Positions 26,932 to 35,514 of a DNA stretch of 64,000 nucleotides are shown one piece after another. The position numbers and the translations under genes were made by a program. The notes below the pieces were generated by a model. The model was not told the origin of the DNA and made no database searches. It saw nothing but the letters and a program-made list of their open reading frames with translations. This DNA is from an uncultured Gammaproteobacteria bacterium. GTDB taxonomy: Bacteria; Pseudomonadota; Gammaproteobacteria; Steroidobacterales; XN24. Within the stretch, counting starts at the first letter, position 1. The number at the start of each line of letters is the position of its first letter. The stretch covers positions 1 to 64,000 of the forward strand of contig CAMYOC010000041.1 of the NCBI GenBank assembly GCA_947259915.1, read 5' to 3'.

Positions 26932-27352
26932 CAAGGTCGAAACGCTCTATCCGCACCAGACGCCCGCGCGGAACCAGGGTGCGGGGATCGTGATCTATCG
27001 CCCAGACCTGAAGATCGATCTCATCCCATCGCACCGAGCCGCCGGATTCGAGCTCGGCCAGTTCGGCCGCCAGGCTGCTCAGCCGCCGACGGCTGGGCAG
27101 CGTAGTGGCACGCCGGACCGTCTCTGCCAGATCGGCAGGCAACGCAACCTCACGGCGGATCCCGGCGTTTTGTACAAACGCATGGAGATGGCGTTGGCCC
27201 GGCGAATCGGTGGAGGAGAACATGCCAAAGCCGCCGCCCGACCAGGGCGACAGGCCTTCGGTGGCCGCAAGCCGGAGCTGGTTGGTGGCGACCAGCGTCA
27301 GCAGCGCGGCTGGCAACCAGTAACGGACCGTCGCGGCGAGTCGTCTGATCAA
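26921..27352 (-). CDS. Small membrane-anchored protein linked to the HTTM-like gene
   Basis: 143 aa with a TTG start and an N-terminal helix (about 10-28), then a soluble part outside the membrane. Unrecognised. Overlap with the next gene suggests that the two products act together. Similar small partners occur beside HTTM-like genes, which supports the pairing only by analogy. Confidence 0.65.
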   Translation of the reverse strand: MIRRLAATVRYWLPAALLTLVATNQLRLAATEGLSPWSGGGFGMFSSTDSPGQRHLHAFVQNAGIRREVALPADLAETVRRATTLPSRRRLSSLAAELAELESGGSVRWDEIDLQVWAIDHDPRTLVPRGRLVRIERFDLDAR

Positions 27353-27382
27353 CGCGCCGACTGCTTGTCCGCTCCCGGCATC

Positions 27383-27964
27383 CTAATTGACGATGATGTA
27401 GACGGTCTGGCCGCCACGGTAGACCCGCTCATACCGGACGCCGTTGCAGTCGTAGTAGGTGATGCTGTTGACCACGGTCATGTTGTATCGACAATCCATA
27501 CGATTCCACGATGAGACCGATATATAAGCCCCTCTGCGCCAGCGATCCTCGTACCACTCATTGCGGTCGTCGTAGTACTCCTTACGATCTTTATATACCT
27601 TCTCGCGGTTATCCTGCCGCTGGTCGATATTATCCTGCCGCTGGTCGAAGCGATCCTGGCGATTATCCTGTCGCTGGTCGACGCGATCCTGATCGACGTT
27701 TCGTTGCTGCGGCCTGGCGCGATCCTGATTGACGGCTCTTTGTTGCGGGTTGACGGCCCGACTCGTAGTCCGTTGTGAGGTGCGGCGCTGGGGCTGGACC
27801 CGCGAGCGTTGGAACGAACCGCTGGCGGCAGGCCCGCCGCGACTCATCCCGCGGCCACCACCGCCGCCGCCGCCGCGCCGGGCTTCGGCAAAATCCATCG
27901 CCAGAAAACAGACCAGGGACGCGACCAGCAGACCCGTAATCATATTGCTGTTTATCGTCCTCAT
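27383..27964 (-). CDS. Exported Gln/Asp/Arg-repeat protein
   Basis: 193 aa from the ATG at 27964, which overlaps the upstream stop (ATGA). Signal peptide ends EARRGG, then a run of Gly, then a low-complexity region with repeats of the form DQRQDNRQD (about 95-135). The C-terminal 55 residues (YISVSSWNRMDC to YIIVN) look folded, with two cysteines. Repetitive charged proteins of this type are often surface or stress-related, but no function is claimed. Confidence 0.75.
   Translation of the reverse strand: MRTINSNMITGLLVASLVCFLAMDFAEARRGGGGGGGRGMSRGGPAASGSFQRSRVQPQRRTSQRTTSRAVNPQQRAVNQDRARPQQRNVDQDRVDQRQDNRQDRFDQRQDNIDQRQDNREKVYKDRKEYYDDRNEWYEDRWRRGAYISVSSWNRMDCRYNMTVVNSITYYDCNGVRYERVYRGGQTVYIIVN
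27609..27681. repeat. Short tandem repeat inside CDS
   Basis: Three copies of ttatcctgycgctggtcga at 27609, 27630 and 27663 encode the DQRQDN units on the minus strand. The spacing varies, so replication slippage is likely. Confidence 0.8.
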
Positions 27965-28770
27965 GACGCATCCTCCAGATCCAGGTCTGTTTCCATTGCC
28001 GGCGAGTAGAAGCGGATACGCTCCGCGCCCTCCGGTGGCTTGAATTCGAGCTGGCCCTTGGCTTCTTTGGGCGACATCTCCCACTTGAGGAATTGCGTCC
28101 TGTACTGCGGCTCACCGGGCTCTTCCCGGTAAGTAATAACGATGCGCCGCAGCACGGGATGTTCGCCGCTGGTTATCCACATCTGGAGATCCGCATAGTC
28201 GTTGCTCATCAGGAGGTGCTCGCAGGTGACGCCCGCCACCACAGTCTCACCCAGATAGAGCGCGCTGGTCAGCTCAGCGCTGACGTCTTTATAGAGATCC
28301 GGCGAGAGAAGTTCGGCCAGCGGCGCCTTGATGCTCAATTCGGCTACCGCGAAACCGATCGCCTCATCCAGATCGCCAGGCTGCTCCGCGGTGGCGTAGA
28401 CGTTCTCATCGGGCACATGGGCCCAGATGTTGTCGCCATCAAATATCAGGGTGCCGCGTACACCGTCCCTTCTCTGCGAGTCTATCCGCAGCCGATTCGG
28501 CCGTGATACCAGCACCTTGCGTGAGCCACCGAATTCGACCTTGACCCCCGAATCCTGCACCACGTCATAGCCCGACTCGGCTTCGTAGGCGAATTCTTTG
28601 GCGGCGGCGAGATAATCGGCCATGTCCTTGAACGCTTCGAGCGCCTCGGGCTCGATGGCGGGCGCTCCTACGTCTTCCCCGGCATCTTGCCCGGTGGGCG
28701 TCTGCGCCTGGGCCGTCAGGACAAACAGCATCGACACCAAACAGGCCAGCATGCATGTACGAATCTTCAT
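27961..28770 (-). CDS. DUF2092 exported protein
   Basis: 269 aa with a signal peptide ending AQAQ. The body matches the DUF2092 family, which resembles lipoprotein carriers of the LolA/LolB fold: VEFGGSRKVLVSRPNRLRID, then GTLIFDGDNIWAHVPDENVYA. Its single mature cysteine is in GVTCEHLL. Function unknown. First gene of the four-gene cluster, with a GGGAG Shine-Dalgarno and the next gene overlapping by ATGA. Confidence 0.87.
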   Translation of the reverse strand: MKIRTCMLACLVSMLFVLTAQAQTPTGQDAGEDVGAPAIEPEALEAFKDMADYLAAAKEFAYEAESGYDVVQDSGVKVEFGGSRKVLVSRPNRLRIDSQRRDGVRGTLIFDGDNIWAHVPDENVYATAEQPGDLDEAIGFAVAELSIKAPLAELLSPDLYKDVSAELTSALYLGETVVAGVTCEHLLMSNDYADLQMWITSGEHPVLRRIVITYREEPGEPQYRTQFLKWEMSPKEAKGQLEFKPPEGAERIRFYSPAMETDLDLEDAS

Positions 28771-28873
28771 CTACATCTCCCTGGCGAGCCTGTACGCGGC
28801 CGCCCATCCTGACAGCATAGTCGTTTTTGGTTGAAAATCGGAACCACGGCGCAACTTATTGTCAGGAGCGGTA

Positions 28874-28898
28874 CTTGCCGGAAAATTTTTCCGGCAAG
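28874..28898. repeat. 25-bp near-perfect palindrome
   Basis: CTTGCCGGAAAA, one central T, then TTTTCCGGCAAG. All 12 pairs match. It lies in the 293-bp gap between two minus-strand genes, with no T tract after it, so an operator or a structured RNA is as likely as a terminator. Confidence 0.8.
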
Positions 28899-29063
28899 AA
28901 CGTCAGACCGACCGCGGTGCGCCACATCATCTGTCTCCTCCGCTCACCCGCGTGTACACAATGGACGAGGATTCTCCTGGTCCGCCAGCGGTATGCGATG
29001 CGACCGGATTGATCTCCGCGCCTTGATCCGACCGCGCGCCGTTACTCGCTGCTTCCCGTCTGG

Positions 29064-29894
29064 TCAGCGCGGCGGGATGATCACGATCTGGCCATCCTGC
29101 TGCTCCAGCCGGTAGCCAAAGCGCTCGACCGGGACCATCGCTCTCACTCCTCGTGGCATTGCCTCTTGCCGTTCGATCCGATCGAGTTCATCCGGCTGCA
29201 GATGTTGCAGTCGTTGCTCCCTGCTCATGGTGTCGAAGCCCGGGATGATCTCTGCGTGCATCGCAACAGGGCCTTTTTCTATCCACACCAGTCGATGTTG
29301 GCGCAGCAGGTCTACACGGTCGTTCTTTAACAGGTATCCGAATACCAGCAGATCAAGTTCCCCGTCATTGGTCCCCAGCATATCCGGCAGCATCGCCAGG
29401 CGGATCGAGTCGTTTGACCAGAGAAAACGGTTGGAGACCGTTGCCACCTCCCTGACCGACGGCCGCAAAGACAGCTCCTCGAGCCGTGGCACAAAGGTCT
29501 CCGGTGGTTCGATGCCGGCGAGGGCCAGCAGCATCTGCTTGTTCTCGCCCCCCGCGTATTCAAGGCTCATGACTTCGTCGACCAGCCGCGCCCGGACCTG
29601 GTCCCTGCCGCCGGCATTAATGATCAGTTGGTATGCCAGGGCTCGGTTTAACGCCAGATCGTCATCGAGATGCTGTGCGGCCGAATCCGCCACCGCCATT
29701 GGGGTATACCAGTAAAAATGCATCATGGCGGCGAGCAGCTGCGTGCCATTGCTGTCCGGGTCCGCAATAATGTGGGCGGCTAGCAGGTCCGGCTTCTGTG
29801 GAACACCGGGTCGGGAACGCTGGTGTGAGGCCGTCCAGACGGCCACGCTGATGACCATCAGCACGATCAGGGCAACGCGGATCTTTAGGTTCAT
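29064..29894 (-). CDS. Membrane-anchored hypothetical protein
   Basis: 276 aa from the ATG at 29894 (GGATGG before it); an ATG 15 bp upstream is also possible. One N-terminal helix (about 5-22) and a mostly helical periplasmic body with no cysteines. Runs such as DDDLALNRALAYQLIINAGG suggest helical repeats. Not recognised. Confidence 0.68.
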   Translation of the reverse strand: MNLKIRVALIVLMVISVAVWTASHQRSRPGVPQKPDLLAAHIIADPDSNGTQLLAAMMHFYWYTPMAVADSAAQHLDDDLALNRALAYQLIINAGGRDQVRARLVDEVMSLEYAGGENKQMLLALAGIEPPETFVPRLEELSLRPSVREVATVSNRFLWSNDSIRLAMLPDMLGTNDGELDLLVFGYLLKNDRVDLLRQHRLVWIEKGPVAMHAEIIPGFDTMSREQRLQHLQPDELDRIERQEAMPRGVRAMVPVERFGYRLEQQDGQIVIIPPR

Positions 29895-30035
29895 TGCACC
29901 ATCCGTCATCAGCGATAGGGAACCGGATCGGTGATAGTGTACCGAATCCGACTTCGACTACTTCCATCTGTAGTCTCTTGACGCTGGATGGTCAGGCGGC
30001 ATGGCAATCGACGCGCGGAGGACCTCTGACCCGAT

Positions 30036-30785
30036 ATGAAGCGCTGCCAGAATTGTGATACGCCACTGGAGGGGCCGTTTTGTCCGCAATGTGGACAGCG
30101 TGATATCGACCTCGAGCGCCCGCTACCGGAGCTGTTCGGCGAAGTGGCGCGCGAGAGCCTCGATGTGGACGGGCGTGCAATGCGTACGCTGCGGATCCTG
30201 TTCCGCAGACCCGGCATGCTGACCACCGAATATCTGTCGGGTCGTCGCCAGCGTTACACGCCACCATTCCGTCTGTATCTGATCTTCAGCCTGTCTTTCT
30301 TCGTGGTCGCGGCCTGGGCCGTGGGACAGGGCGTATTGCTGCACTCAGGGCAGACGCTGGAAGCAGATGCCCCGGGGCAGGCCCGGTTTATCTCGGACGA
30401 TCTGCCTCGACTGATGTTTTTGTTCCTCCCCGTATTCGCGCTGTTGCTAAAGGTCGCATTCCGGCAACGGCTCTATTTCGATCACCTGATCCACTCGCTG
30501 CATATCCATAGCGCTGCGTATGTCGTGCTGATCTTTGTGTTGCCGATGGAAGACCTTGCGAATCGGCTCTGGTGGGCACTGATCCTGCAATTCAGTTTGA
30601 CGTTTTACCTGCTCGCGTATCTGGTGATCTCTCTCCAACATGTCTATGGCTCAAGCTGGCGGGCGGCGGCCGCGAAGGCCATCGGTATCCTCTTTGTGTA
30701 CATGACACTGGTTGCAGGAGCTTCCGAAGCCTTGAGCCATCTGACGATGTCCGGGTCAGACGCGCTGCCGTTTCTTACTGACTGA
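30036..30785 (+). CDS. DUF3667 membrane protein with zinc ribbon
   Basis: 249 aa. N-terminal zinc-ribbon motif CQNCDTPLEGPFCPQCG (4-20), then the conserved GRRQRYTPPFRLYLIFSLSFF stretch and four hydrophobic helices, typical of DUF3667. Function unknown; the ribbon may bind metal or protein at the cytoplasmic side. Convergent with the TPR gene downstream (32-bp gap). Confidence 0.88.
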   Translation: MKRCQNCDTPLEGPFCPQCGQRDIDLERPLPELFGEVARESLDVDGRAMRTLRILFRRPGMLTTEYLSGRRQRYTPPFRLYLIFSLSFFVVAAWAVGQGVLLHSGQTLEADAPGQARFISDDLPRLMFLFLPVFALLLKVAFRQRLYFDHLIHSLHIHSAAYVVLIFVLPMEDLANRLWWALILQFSLTFYLLAYLVISLQHVYGSSWRAAAAKAIGILFVYMTLVAGASEALSHLTMSGSDALPFLTD

Positions 30786-30817
30786 GCAGAGCCGTGATCC
30801 GACCCCAGAGCGGCCCG

Positions 30818-32461
30818 TTATTGCCCGGCCGCCGCTTCCTGGCGTTTGAGTTTGTCTATCAACTCACGGAAACGGGGCAGGGCATGCAGCGACTCCAGGT
30901 CTGAATCGTTTTCTGCCCACTCGGCAATCGTCATGCCGCGCATGCTGGCACGCTCCAGGCAATCCAGCGATAGATCAGTCTCGCCGATGACCGCATAGCC
31001 ACAGGCCACGTTGTACAGGGTATCCGGATTGTCGCCATCGAGCGCCAGCGACCGTTGGGCAAACTGCATGGCCTTTTCTCTCTCACCGAGCACGGCCAGA
31101 CCGCCAACGCCGAGATTGAGCGCACGCGTGTCGTCGGGGTTGAGCTCGAGCCGCCGTTCGACTTTCTCGACCCCACGACGGGCGGCTTCGAGCGCCTCTT
31201 TTTCGCGTCCCTGGCTGCGGTAGATCTGGCGCAGGAAGATCGGCGCCTTGAAATCGTCCTGGTTGATCTGTTCCGCCTTCTCGAATAGCTCGGCGGCACG
31301 GCTCAATTCGCCACTCTGGAAGCATACCCGACCATAGAAATACCAGGCATCGAACAGCTCCGGGTCGAGCCGTAACGCTGTTTCGAACTCCGCGATCGCC
31401 GCAGCATTCTGGCGGCGAACAAAATGGCTCAAGCCGCGAGATACATGGGACTCCGCCAGACCAGGCAGCAATTCCAGGGCCTTGCTGCTCGCGCGCTCGG
31501 CGGCCTCCAGGTTCTCCTCACTGGCGTTCCAGTACATACAGGTCATCGCATAGCTGTCGGCCAGCGCGGCCCAGGCACGTGCATACTCGGGGTCGATCTC
31601 TACAGCCTTCTCATACATCTGGATCGCAAACGCCATGTTCCGCGTTCCCCAGCGCTGAAAATAATGCTGGCCTTTCAGGTAATACTCGTAGGCTCTCGCA
31701 TTGGCGGTCGTGCAGCACTCTTCACCGGGACGGGTGCCCAACGTCACTTCCAGCGCGTTGGCCACATGGGTGGCGATCTCGATCTGGATCTCGAAGATAT
31801 GTTCGAGTTCGCGGTCATAGCTGTTCGACCAGAGGTGGAAGCCGTCTTCCACGTTGATCAGCTGGGTCGTGATCCGCAGATGATTGTCGGCCTTGCGCAC
31901 GCTGCCCTCGAGCACCGTCGCTACGTGCAGCGCCCTGCCTATTTCGCCGGCGCTGACCGACGTGTCCCTGAAACGGAACGACGAGGTGCGCGAGGCGACC
32001 CGCAGATTCTTGATCTGTGCCAACCGGTTCAATATCTCTTCGGCGATGCCGTCGCAGAGATAAGCCTGGTCGTGTCCGGGGCTCATATCCTCGAACGGGA
32101 GCACCGCGACCGAGGGCGTGGCAGAAGCTGCGGCAGCAGCGAGATCTCCCAACTGCTCCTCGGAGTCTGCGGACAGGCCGGGGTCGGTGTCTTTTCTGAA
32201 GCCCTTGAGCGTGAGATCGAAAAACCACGAGACGATCAGGGCGATCGGGAAACACGCGACCACTAGCACGATGAGCAGGGTCATGCCCCAATCCGGGATG
32301 CCCAGTGGCGCGAAAGTCACTTCGCCGATCTGTAGCAATACCCAGGCCACAACCGCATAACCGGTGGCCGCCTGCAGCACCTTGCGCCGCCTCAGTTCTT
32401 CAAAAAATCCGGCCAATCCGGATCGCGGCTTGGTCAATGGCGTGGCCCTCCGGTGGGACAT
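30818..32461 (-). CDS. TolB_N/TPR membrane protein, adenylate-cyclase-associated-like
   Basis: 547 aa from the ATG at 32461; longer starts are possible but Arg-rich. Two helices (about 28-48, 55-75), then a TolB N-terminal-like domain (SVAVLPFEDMSPGHDQAYLCDGIAEEI, about 120-240) and TPR repeats (about 270-540; ALRLDPELFDAWYFYGRVCFQSGE is one). Such proteins are often annotated as adenylate-cyclase-like but have no cyclase catalytic domain here. Probably a membrane-bound scaffold. Two relatives occur at 60255-61118 and 61453-63213. Confidence 0.85.
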   Translation of the reverse strand: MSHRRATPLTKPRSGLAGFFEELRRRKVLQAATGYAVVAWVLLQIGEVTFAPLGIPDWGMTLLIVLVVACFPIALIVSWFFDLTLKGFRKDTDPGLSADSEEQLGDLAAAAASATPSVAVLPFEDMSPGHDQAYLCDGIAEEILNRLAQIKNLRVASRTSSFRFRDTSVSAGEIGRALHVATVLEGSVRKADNHLRITTQLINVEDGFHLWSNSYDRELEHIFEIQIEIATHVANALEVTLGTRPGEECCTTANARAYEYYLKGQHYFQRWGTRNMAFAIQMYEKAVEIDPEYARAWAALADSYAMTCMYWNASEENLEAAERASSKALELLPGLAESHVSRGLSHFVRRQNAAAIAEFETALRLDPELFDAWYFYGRVCFQSGELSRAAELFEKAEQINQDDFKAPIFLRQIYRSQGREKEALEAARRGVEKVERRLELNPDDTRALNLGVGGLAVLGEREKAMQFAQRSLALDGDNPDTLYNVACGYAVIGETDLSLDCLERASMRGMTIAEWAENDSDLESLHALPRFRELIDKLKRQEAAAGQ

Positions 32462-32616
32462 TCGATCATCCGTGTCCGTGACACGTTCCCAACGTAACGC
32501 CGGGCGCCAGCAATTGCCATACCCCGGGAGGGATGCCCGGGGCCGGTTACGCCTTACTGCCCGCGAGGCAGGCCGCCAGCGCTGATACTGGGTATCACCC
32601 GCCAGACCCTGGTGCT

Positions 32617-33300
32617 TCAACCGATCGCGATCAACGCAGTCTTGCGTCGGTTGCGCAACTCGTGACGCAGGGTAAACACCGCAATCGCCAGCCAGGTGCC
32701 GTGGAACAACACGCCCATCGTGAATGTGACCACACCCGGTATCGGGCCGATGGCGGCCCGCTCGAAAAACTCTGCGATGCTGGTCAGCGGCGTCGGATCG
32801 ATGGTCAGCTTGCCGATATAGGCGAATGCATTGATGCTAAAGATATAGGCGTAATTGCGGCGCAGCCGCCGCCCGGTCGCGATAAGGAAGCTGACGTGGA
32901 ACCTCGGCGTACGCAGATCACTCGCCAGCAATGTGTTCCACTTGTCGTCCCGAGCCACGCCGTCGCCGGCCAATAGCGGCGCGTAAAAATCTGTCTCCAG
33001 CAGTCGGCAGCGCGCCCGCCACACGTTGAAATAACGATAGCGCCGTGCCTCCAGACCAAGGAATATGCCGACGATAAACATGACCAGTACCAGCGGCAGC
33101 GCGGACGCTTCCGGCCCGCTGTAGCTCAAGGACAGCGCGATACCAGTGGTGACGACGGCCCAGTTGGTGGTGTTGTCCAGCCTTGTCCGCCACATGGTGC
33201 TGCGGCCGACTTCGGCCCGGTACAGATGCGCGATGGCACCGATCTCGGCAGCGGTGAATTCGCGCTCCGGGGTTCCATGAGTGATGGTGGAATCGGTCAA
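32617..33300 (-). CDS. DUF2270 membrane protein
   Basis: 227 aa. The TTG start at 33300 is chosen because CAGGAGC precedes it; a frame to 33426 has no such site. The N-terminal motif EFTAAEIGAIAHLYRAEVGR is typical of DUF2270, followed by helices near 45-85 and a final one near 180-210. Function unknown. It lies upstream of the TolB_N/TPR gene on the same strand (155-bp gap), so co-transcription is possible. Confidence 0.82.
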   Translation of the reverse strand: MTDSTITHGTPEREFTAAEIGAIAHLYRAEVGRSTMWRTRLDNTTNWAVVTTGIALSLSYSGPEASALPLVLVMFIVGIFLGLEARRYRYFNVWRARCRLLETDFYAPLLAGDGVARDDKWNTLLASDLRTPRFHVSFLIATGRRLRRNYAYIFSINAFAYIGKLTIDPTPLTSIAEFFERAAIGPIPGVVTFTMGVLFHGTWLAIAVFTLRHELRNRRKTALIAIG

Positions 33301-33774
33301 CGCGGTGCTCCTGGTATCGGATTGTGGTCTCAAGTTACAAAGTCTAGTACATCGCGAGATACCTGAATGGGCCCCTAAATGTGGGTCCGGGAACAGAAAT
33401 CCCGGGAAGACAGGCCCCGACCACATTTCCTTCCCGAGCTACATCTACTGAGATTCATATGCCAAAAGGAGGGATTTATCATGGCGCACTTTGACTGGCG
33501 TATTCGCGGACCCAGTCTTTCCTGATAAAAGAATCGGCCCCGGACATCCGGTCCTTACACCGCGATCATAGGTAGGAGTGCCTATCGATCCATCGGCAAT
33601 ACGACCCCATATATAAAGCAAGAGGGAGAGCGCATTAGGCCCGGCGAGCCCAGCGCCACGCCGGGCCGACGGTGCTGCCGCTTCCTGTTGATCAGCGACT
33701 CACCGCGAGTCGGGACACCTCCGGCCCCGATCCTGCAGAAGCCGCACCGAGCTTGCTTCAGTCAGGAGGTCGTC
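33301..33774. other. Intergenic region with two hairpins
   Basis: No gene seen. AAATGTGG (33377-33384) pairs with CCACATTT (33421-33428) over a GC-rich REP-like core, and GGCCCGGC (33638-33645) pairs with GCCGGGCC (33660-33667). The promoter of the 33775 lipoprotein gene should also be here. Confidence 0.55.
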
Positions 33775-34794
33775 ATGGGTACCACGCGACTCATCCAGGA
33801 CAGACGCGGACCAGGAACGCCAGCGGGCTGTTTCGCTGTCTTGCTCGCGGCTATATGGCTTTGCGGCTGCGAGACCCCACCCACGATGAAGGACGTCGAG
33901 ACGACCGATGCTGCCAGCAGCATCGTGTTTGGCAGCGTCGAGGTCTACGTAGATGGCGAGCAGCAGAAATGGGGCGCCAAATTCACCGGCCACAAGTATT
34001 TTTATCCCACTATCCTGCCGCCTGATACGAGCGAGGCCATCACCTATCGGTTGGCCAAGGACGGCGTGTTCTATTGGGCGCTTCCGCCGGGCGAGTACCT
34101 CCTGCTCGGCTATCATTGGCAGGATCTGCAGGCCCAGCGGACAGGCCGTATCGGGGCCACGTTCAGCGTGCCGGAGAATGGAGCGGATGCATATCTCGGC
34201 TCCATCACGTTCCGCGGCAAAGAGATTTTCGTGGTGCCGGAGTTCCAGGACCGGTTCGATGAGATCAAGGTGAAATATGCGGCGAAATTTCCCGACCGGC
34301 AGCGGGAGATCGTCAGGCAATTGTTCGAACCGCCACAGCCGGTGGGGACTTTCTCGTCCTACCGGGGTCAGTGCCACGCTGACTGGGGTATCGAATGTAC
34401 CGATCGCTTTAGCGGCGTCACGCCGATCTCACCGGAGGTCGCTCGATCCGGCTTCCCGAAGACCAGCAGCCTCCAGCCGGAACTCCGCTGGACACCATCT
34501 TCCAACCCGGATGTCAGCTACGACCTGATTCTCTATGACGCAGCGTCCTATGCGATGGGCGGCGCGATGATCCCGATGTATATGAAGGGTCGCGTGGTGG
34601 TCTACGCAGAGGATCTCCAGGCGCCGTACTGGCAGCCGCCGATACCGTTGGCGCCGGATACCCGCTATATCTGGTCGGTGCGTTTGCGTGAGGGCGAGAC
34701 GGTATCCGGCTGGTCGACGCAGGGCCACTTCACGTTCCTCATCGTGGCCATGTCTTCGGCCCATGGACAGTGGTTCCAGTTCATGACGCCGTGA
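33775..34794 (+). CDS. Lipoprotein of unknown function
   Basis: 339 aa from the ATG at 33775, which has AGGAGG before it. Signal with lipobox LCGC (Cys near 27). A beta-rich N-terminal domain (about 45-140, with YYFYP-like aromatic content and PPGEYLLLGYHW) is followed by a C-terminal Ig/fibronectin-like stretch (about 235-330: LRWTPSSNPDVSYDLILYDA, then TRYIWSVRLREGETVSGWS). Probably faces the periplasm or cell surface. Not recognised as a named family. Confidence 0.75.
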   Translation: MGTTRLIQDRRGPGTPAGCFAVLLAAIWLCGCETPPTMKDVETTDAASSIVFGSVEVYVDGEQQKWGAKFTGHKYFYPTILPPDTSEAITYRLAKDGVFYWALPPGEYLLLGYHWQDLQAQRTGRIGATFSVPENGADAYLGSITFRGKEIFVVPEFQDRFDEIKVKYAAKFPDRQREIVRQLFEPPQPVGTFSSYRGQCHADWGIECTDRFSGVTPISPEVARSGFPKTSSLQPELRWTPSSNPDVSYDLILYDAASYAMGGAMIPMYMKGRVVVYAEDLQAPYWQPPIPLAPDTRYIWSVRLREGETVSGWSTQGHFTFLIVAMSSAHGQWFQFMTP

Positions 34795-34812
34795 CCAGGG
34801 GCGTTTAAGAAA

Positions 34813-34862
34813 GTGGCCAGAGACGTATTTTCGCTATGCAGAAGGAATACGGCTCCGGCCAC
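34813..34862. repeat. REP-like hairpin between convergent genes
   Basis: GTGGCC...CGTATT pairs with AATACG...GGCCAC. It occupies most of a 75-bp gap between two convergent genes, so it may act as a two-way terminator. Confidence 0.65.
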
Positions 34863-34869
34863 AGCCCCG

Positions 34870-35514
34870 TCATGACTCCAGCAGGTTCTCCAGTCGATCG
34901 AGATCGTTGATCACGCGCCAGCTGCCACCGCCGGCCTCGACCCGCGCCCGCCATTCTTCCAGGCGTCCGAGGTACTCGCGCGGATCAATGTTATCGGTGC
35001 GCAGCTTGGTGACGTTGAGCGCTACCACCTCGAAGCCGTCGAGCGGCAGGTCGAGATCGCGTACATAGCCCTCGAGCAGGTCCTCTTTCAGATCCGAGAA
35101 GATAAAGATCACCTTGCGTCCCGGGGCCTTCTCATCGAGATATTCGATAGCCTGAAGCAGGCCGCCGGTGATATCCGTGTTGGCCGCCGGGCGCACGACT
35201 TTGACATAGCGCTGTACACGTTCGTTGAACTGCCGCTTCTGGCTGTTCACGGTGCTCGGTCGGTCATCGAAGGTGACCTTGGCGATGATGTCCTTCTCGC
35301 TAAAGCTGCCGGTGTCGATGCGCGCAACGGCAAACGAGTCAGACGGCCCGAGTTCGGACAGCGTATAGGTGATGACGTTGGCAGCCTTGTCGAGCTGCTC
35401 GCTGTAGGTGCCAGAGGTGTCGAGCAGCAGATAGGCGCCGACATTGCGTGGCGCCGACTGTTCGCAGCCACCGAGGACCAGCACCAGGCTGAATGCAATA
35501 AGAAGCCGGTTCAT
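34870..35514 (-). CDS. VWA-like lipoprotein
   Basis: 214 aa from the ATG at 35514, which overlaps the upstream gene by ATGA. Lipobox LGGC. The mature part has a von Willebrand A-like core: LLLDTSGTYSE (a DxSxT-like MIDAS start), then ITGGLLQAIEYL and KVIFIFSDLKED. The MIDAS motif is a variant, so metal binding is uncertain. Second gene of the operon under the c-di-GMP riboswitch; likely acts at the membrane with the upstream protein. Confidence 0.82.
   Translation of the reverse strand: MNRLLIAFSLVLVLGGCEQSAPRNVGAYLLLDTSGTYSEQLDKAANVITYTLSELGPSDSFAVARIDTGSFSEKDIIAKVTFDDRPSTVNSQKRQFNERVQRYVKVVRPAANTDITGGLLQAIEYLDEKAPGRKVIFIFSDLKEDLLEGYVRDLDLPLDGFEVVALNVTKLRTDNIDPREYLGRLEEWRARVEAGGGSWRVINDLDRLENLLES

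Noticed and set aside
30818-32461. Annotation as an adenylate cyclase
   Set aside because: No cyclase catalytic domain is present; only TolB_N-like and TPR regions are seen.
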